10,178 nt of DNA, taken from NCBI GenBank assembly GCA_050116035.1, contig JASFPJ010000099.1, forward strand, positions 1-10,178, in the 5' to 3' direction. The first letter of the stretch is position 1. Each line of letters begins with the position of its first letter. Positions 7,477 through 10,178 of this stretch are shown here, one piece after another. The position numbers and the translations under genes were made by a program. Below the pieces are notes generated by a model. It was not told the origin of the DNA. It ran no database searches and saw only the letters and a program-made list of their open reading frames with translations. Origin of the DNA: SOIA01 sp050116035. GTDB lineage: Bacteria > Acidobacteriota > Aminicenantia > Aminicenantales > Aminicenantaceae.

Positions 7477-7505
7477 TTTACTCTTAAACAAGAAGGGATT
7501 ATAAT
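7477..7505 (+). promoter_or_regulatory. Promoter of tRNA-Leu
   Basis: TTTACT (7477-7482, 4 of 6) and a perfect TATAAT (7500-7505) are separated by 17 bp. Transcription would start near 7512. The bases after the -10 box are G/C-rich (GAGCGCTCGCG), like the discriminator of stable-RNA promoters under growth-rate or stringent control. Confidence 0.68.
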
Positions 7506-7515
7506 ATGAGCGCTC

Positions 7516-7536
7516 GCGAGAGTGGAAGGCTCTCGC
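7516..7536 (+). promoter_or_regulatory. Perfect hairpin in the tRNA 5' leader
   Basis: GCGAGAG (7516-7522) pairs perfectly with CTCTCGC (7530-7536) around a 7-nt loop. The structure ends 2 nt before the mature tRNA 5' end and would fill almost the whole predicted leader. It may assist RNase P processing or keep the leader from mispairing with the tRNA; this role is inferred. Confidence 0.55.
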
Positions 7537-7538
7537 AC

Positions 7539-7626
7539 GCGGAAGTGGCGGAATTGGTAGACGCGTAAGCCTCAGGAGTTTATGGTCTTTTAGACCGTGT
7601 GGGTTCGAGTCCCACCTTCCGCACCA
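7539..7626 (+). tRNA. tRNA-Leu (anticodon CAG), CCA encoded
   Basis: A complete class II cloverleaf is visible. The acceptor stem is GCGGAAG (7539-7545) with CTTCCGC (7616-7622), then discriminator A and an encoded CCA. The D stem is GCG (7548-7550) with CGC (7562-7564), with GG in the D loop. The anticodon stem is TAAGC (7566-7570) with GTTTA (7578-7582), including one G-T pair. The 7-nt loop CTCAGGA places the anticodon CAG at 7573-7575, which reads CUG leucine codons. A long variable arm GGTCT/AGACC and the T arm GTGGG-TTCGAGT-CCCAC follow. The long variable arm and the A discriminator are as expected for leucine. Confidence 0.96.
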
Positions 7627-7640
7627 GCTTGACTCCAGCA

Positions 7641-7670
7641 TTGAGGCCCGATTTGGCCATTGCATAGAAT
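7641..7670 (+). promoter_or_regulatory. Possible leaderless promoter of the radical SAM gene
   Basis: TTGAGG (7641-7646, 4 of 6) and TAGAAT (7665-7670, 5 of 6) are separated by 18 bp. The -10 box ends 9 bp before the ATG at 7680, so transcription would begin at or within a few bases of the start codon. No Shine-Dalgarno sequence is present upstream of that ATG, which fits a leaderless message. The alternative is read-through from the tRNA promoter. Confidence 0.45.
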
Positions 7671-7679
7671 AATGGATAT

Positions 7680-9053
7680 ATGTCCCTCACAAAGAATCTT
7701 CTCCTCGTAAATCCCTGGATTTATGATTTCACGGCCTATGATTTTTGGATGAGGCCTTTGGGGCTTTTGTATATTGCTTCCCTTCTTCGAAAACACACAC
7801 GCTACCGTTTGGACTTTATCGATTGCTTGGACCGCCACCATCCACTGAGTAGAAAAGAAACAAAGACGAAGCCTGATGGAAGAGGTCCCTTTCCGAAAGA
7901 GGAAGTGCCTAAGCCTTCAATCTTGAAAGATGTCCCTCGGAAATTTTCTCGCTATGGGATTCCCATCCCACTTTTTCTCGATAAATTGGAACAGATTCCT
8001 GTCCCTGACCTGGTTCTCGTCACCTGCACGATGACTTATTGGTATCCAGGGATTCAGTTAGTGGTGGAGCTTATCCGGAAAAAATATGGACAGGTCCCCA
8101 TTGTTTTGGGGGGAGTTTATGCCACGTTAATGCCTGAGCACGCCAGTGCCTTTTCAGGAGCAGATGTAGTGTCTCAGGGCGCAGGAGAAAGGGAGATTTT
8201 TTCCTTGCTCAGAGAAGTCTTAGGAGACAGTTCAACGCCAGATTATCGGTATGAAACCCTGGAGGAGATTCCCTGGCCTGCATTTGATTTGTTGTCGGCC
8301 AGGGATGTTCTTCCTGTTTTAACTTCAAGAGGATGTCCTTTCAATTGTTCTTTTTGTGCCAGCCCTTTACTGCATGAAAATTTTGAGCAACGGACGCCTT
8401 CTTCGGTTGTCTCTGAAATCGAACATCATTACCGGGAGCATAAGACCCGTAATTTCGCTTTTTATGATGATGCTTTGCTGATTGGGAAAGACAAACACAT
8501 CATACCTTTGTTGAAAGAGCTTATCCAGAGGAAACTTCCTGTTTTTTTCCACACGCCCAACGGTCTGCATTTGAGAGAGATCGACTCAGAGATGGCCTCT
8601 CTTTTCAAGAAAGCGAATTTCCAGTCTCTCTTTCTCAGCCAGGAATCCATTGATGAGAATGTTCTGACAAAGACTGGCTCTAAAGTTTCAGAAGGTGATC
8701 TGGAAAAGGCTCTGGGTCATCTGAAAAAGACGGGCTTCAGGCGCCGTGAGATCAATGTTTACCTGATCGTGGGATTGCCAAGCCAGGATATTGACGGCGT
8801 GAGAGAGAGCATTCTTCATGTTCAGAACCTGGGAGCGATTCCAAGGCTGGCCTATTTTTCACCTGTTCCAAGGACCAAGGAATGGAAAGAGATCGTCGAA
8901 AAAGGATACTTGGCTCAGGATGCAGACCCACTTCTTCATAACAAGCTCGCTTTCCTCTATCTCTCATCAGGGTTCTCACCACAGGAGTTGAGATCACTCA
9001 AGGAACTCGCCATCGGACAAAATAACAGCAATGACTTTGAAAATGGAAAATAA
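7680..9053 (+). CDS. B12-binding-domain radical SAM protein
   Basis: 457 residues. The ATG at 7680 is the only sensible start: an in-frame TAG lies at 7665-7667, and the second residue block KNLLLVNPWIYDFTAYDFW is the usual opening of this family. Residues 6-180 form a Rossmann-like cobalamin-binding region (LLLVNP; RPLGLLYIASLLRK; DLVLVTCTMTYWYPG; VPIVLGGVYATL; GADVVSQGAGE). The radical SAM core follows, with the [4Fe-4S] motif CPFNCSFC (C219, C223, C226) inside TSRGCPFNCSFCASPL, then FAFYDDALL, a Glu/Ser segment LFLSQESIDENVL and the strand NVYLIVGLPSQD (359-370). The cobalamin motif DxHxxG is degenerate (DRHHPL, 51-56), so cofactor binding is likely but not certain. Such enzymes use SAM radicals, often with B12, for methylation or other difficult C-H chemistry. 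Neither neighbour suggests a substrate, so the product is unknown. A tRNA gene ends 53 bp upstream. Confidence 0.88.
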   Translation: MSLTKNLLLVNPWIYDFTAYDFWMRPLGLLYIASLLRKHTRYRLDFIDCLDRHHPLSRKETKTKPDGRGPFPKEEVPKPSILKDVPRKFSRYGIPIPLFLDKLEQIPVPDLVLVTCTMTYWYPGIQLVVELIRKKYGQVPIVLGGVYATLMPEHASAFSGADVVSQGAGEREIFSLLREVLGDSSTPDYRYETLEEIPWPAFDLLSARDVLPVLTSRGCPFNCSFCASPLLHENFEQRTPSSVVSEIEHHYREHKTRNFAFYDDALLIGKDKHIIPLLKELIQRKLPVFFHTPNGLHLREIDSEMASLFKKANFQSLFLSQESIDENVLTKTGSKVSEGDLEKALGHLKKTGFRRREINVYLIVGLPSQDIDGVRESILHVQNLGAIPRLAYFSPVPRTKEWKEIVEKGYLAQDADPLLHNKLAFLYLSSGFSPQELRSLKELAIGQNNSNDFENGK

Positions 9054-9234
9054 GGAATAAGGGTCATAAGTTCGATGAAGGATATTTTTTAGGCTCTCCG
9101 CAAATATTAGTGCCTGAGTTGGAATAATTAACTTGAGGGGATGGCTTTTCTCTCTTCAGATTTTTTACGTCATTTCCTCATCATCCTCGTGCCTGAGCTT
9201 TCTTGAAGATATTTGAGGAGGAATGAGAGTTGAA
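9054..9234. other. Intergenic region between convergent genes, no gene seen
   Basis: About 180 bp separate the radical SAM gene (+) from the TonB-receptor-like gene (-). I see no reading frame with a ribosome binding site. An imperfect hairpin can be drawn between 9171-9183 (CATTTCCTCATCA) and 9214-9225 (TGAGGAGGAATG), but it has bulges and no following T-tract, so I do not call a terminator. The 9-mer GTGCCTGAG occurs twice (9110 and 9189). Confidence 0.5.
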
Positions 9235-10178
9235 TCAGAAACTCAAACGGAAGGTGAGTCTGAGTGTCCGTGTTCCAAACAGCGATGTGATATTTCTGTA
9301 AGCTGAACTTAAGCGCCGTGTGCCCTGAACTGTATTTTCGTCATCTGGATACCAGAAGCCTCCGTCGTTTTGAAAAGTGAAATCGTTCTTTGTCCCGAAA
9401 ACATTCAATACATCCGCAGCAAAACTGATACTCCCGGCTCGCCCAGCTCTAAATCGCTTTTCAATCCTCAAGTCCAGACTGGAATAGGGTTCGGTTCTTC
9501 TGTCTCCCGGTTTTTCGAGAAAAACTGTGACTGGAGCGCTGAAAACATTGTTTGCCTGGATCCAGGAAGAAGGAGGGATGACAGTCACGCTTCTTGTCCA
9601 TGGAATGCCTGACATGTATCTGTAATTAAAGCTCAGGAAGAATCCAAGAGGCATTTTATAAATACCCATTAGCTTGAGCGATAGAGGTATGTCATAAAAG
9701 AATCTTGAATCTTCAGGTAGGTTTACGAATGAGTTTGGGTCCAAAATTTCATTCGTGAATCCATAGCTTCCGTCATCCATATGATTGACGTTTCCCGTAG
9801 ACTGGCTGAAGACAAGTGACCCATTCAACTGCCAGTTGTGTGACATTCTTTTGTTGAATGCTATTTCAAGAGCCTGATGTTTTCTTTTTAATTCGGGAAC
9901 ATTATTGAGTCTGGAAAAAAGAAGAGGAGCATTATTTGATCTGTAATAGACAGTGAGGCGACTGTCGGGATATTCATCGACGCCAGGCACTACGGTCTCG
10001 AAAGGAATCCACCAGTTTTGTGTATCACGGGCGGTCGTGTACCAGTCTCTATTCATGTCGGGGTCGTAGAGAACATTTGCGAGAATGTTTTTCTTGGTTT
10101 TGTGGAGATAGCTCACCCGGAAAGAGAAGTCATGGGAGATTTCTTGGTGGATTCCGACTGTAAATTCATCTGTATAAG
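9235..10178 (-). CDS. TonB-dependent-receptor-like outer-membrane protein, C-terminal part (N-terminus outside window)
   Basis: The frame is open from the right edge to the TGA at 9237-9235, giving about 314 residues. An internal GTG at 10116 is not a start, because the frame continues upstream (YTDEFTVGIHQEISHDFSFRV). The sequence shows alternating strand patterns with aromatic girdles, e.g. QALEIAFNKRMSHNWQLNGSL, FLSFNYRYMSGIPWTR, SSLDLRIEKRF, and SISFAADVLNVFGTKNDF. The last strand is TLRLTFRLSF, and the terminal Phe is the usual BAM recognition end of outer-membrane barrels. The pattern LDLRIEKRF...DVLNVFG is characteristic of the last strands of TonB-dependent receptors, including those with a carboxypeptidase-like N-terminal domain. 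The plug domain and any TonB box would lie outside the window. The ligand cannot be predicted. It converges on the radical SAM gene. Confidence 0.82.
   Translation of the reverse strand, partial: YTDEFTVGIHQEISHDFSFRVSYLHKTKKNILANVLYDPDMNRDWYTTARDTQNWWIPFETVVPGVDEYPDSRLTVYYRSNNAPLLFSRLNNVPELKRKHQALEIAFNKRMSHNWQLNGSLVFSQSTGNVNHMDDGSYGFTNEILDPNSFVNLPEDSRFFYDIPLSLKLMGIYKMPLGFFLSFNYRYMSGIPWTRSVTVIPPSSWIQANNVFSAPVTVFLEKPGDRRTEPYSSLDLRIEKRFRAGRAGSISFAADVLNVFGTKNDFTFQNDGGFWYPDDENTVQGTRRLSSAYRNITSLFGTRTLRLTFRLSF

Noticed and set aside
7643..7660. GGCC...GGCC hairpin after tRNA-Leu as a terminator
   Set aside because: Only 4 bp of stem (a self-complementary word) and no T-tract follow it.
7471..7841. 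Minus-strand frames with GRWDSNPHGL and GAEGGTRTHTV
   Set aside because: These peptides are the known false translation of a tRNA-Leu gene read on the opposite strand. They overlap the clear cloverleaf at 7539-7626.
9110..9197. 9-mer GTGCCTGAG present twice in the last intergenic region
   Set aside because: Two copies of a 9-mer about 80 bp apart have no further shared flanks and could be chance.

Overview
The window looks like chromosomal DNA of a Gram-negative bacterium. It carries a TolC-type outer-membrane channel, a tripartite RND pump and the C-terminal barrel of a TonB-dependent-receptor-like protein that ends in Phe. The mix of TonB-receptor style, a bacterial eRF1-like protein, a B12-binding radical SAM protein and recurrent GGGGTCAG-ended palindromes reminds me of Acidobacteriota or Candidatus Aminicenantes genomes. 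That placement is an impression, not something the sequence proves.

Layout. Positions 1-5822 (+) are one tight operon: the C-terminal end of a TetR-family repressor, a TolC-like outer-membrane factor, a periplasmic adaptor and a 1030-residue RND permease. The last two genes overlap by 4 bp (ATGA). The products would form a tripartite exporter, presumably controlled by the TetR protein encoded first. Positions 5823-6016 separate convergent genes and hold a foldback element with 27-bp arms. Positions 6017-7162 (-) encode a 381-residue bacterial relative of archaeal/eukaryotic release factor 1, with a GGW where GGQ would be, a four-cysteine zinc ribbon and an eRF1-like C-terminal IGAFLRY. It has a clear promoter (TTGACA-17-TATTTT) and a strong ribosome binding site.

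Positions 7163-7538 contain that promoter, a second and larger nested foldback element (7295-7464), and the promoter and hairpin leader of a tRNA-Leu(CAG) gene at 7539-7626. A B12-binding-type radical SAM protein follows at 7680-9053 (+). It appears to be expressed from a leaderless promoter. Positions 9054-9234 hold no gene. Positions 9235-10178 (-) are the C-terminal part of a TonB-dependent-receptor-like outer-membrane protein that runs off the right edge.

The efflux operon is the only clear functional cluster; the other genes look like independent units. The most unusual points are the two palindromic elements with matching GGGGTCAG termini on either side of the eRF1-like gene, that gene's altered GGQ-equivalent loop, and the Asn substitutions at two proton-relay positions of the RND pump. 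I did not find convincing evidence of a wholly new system.
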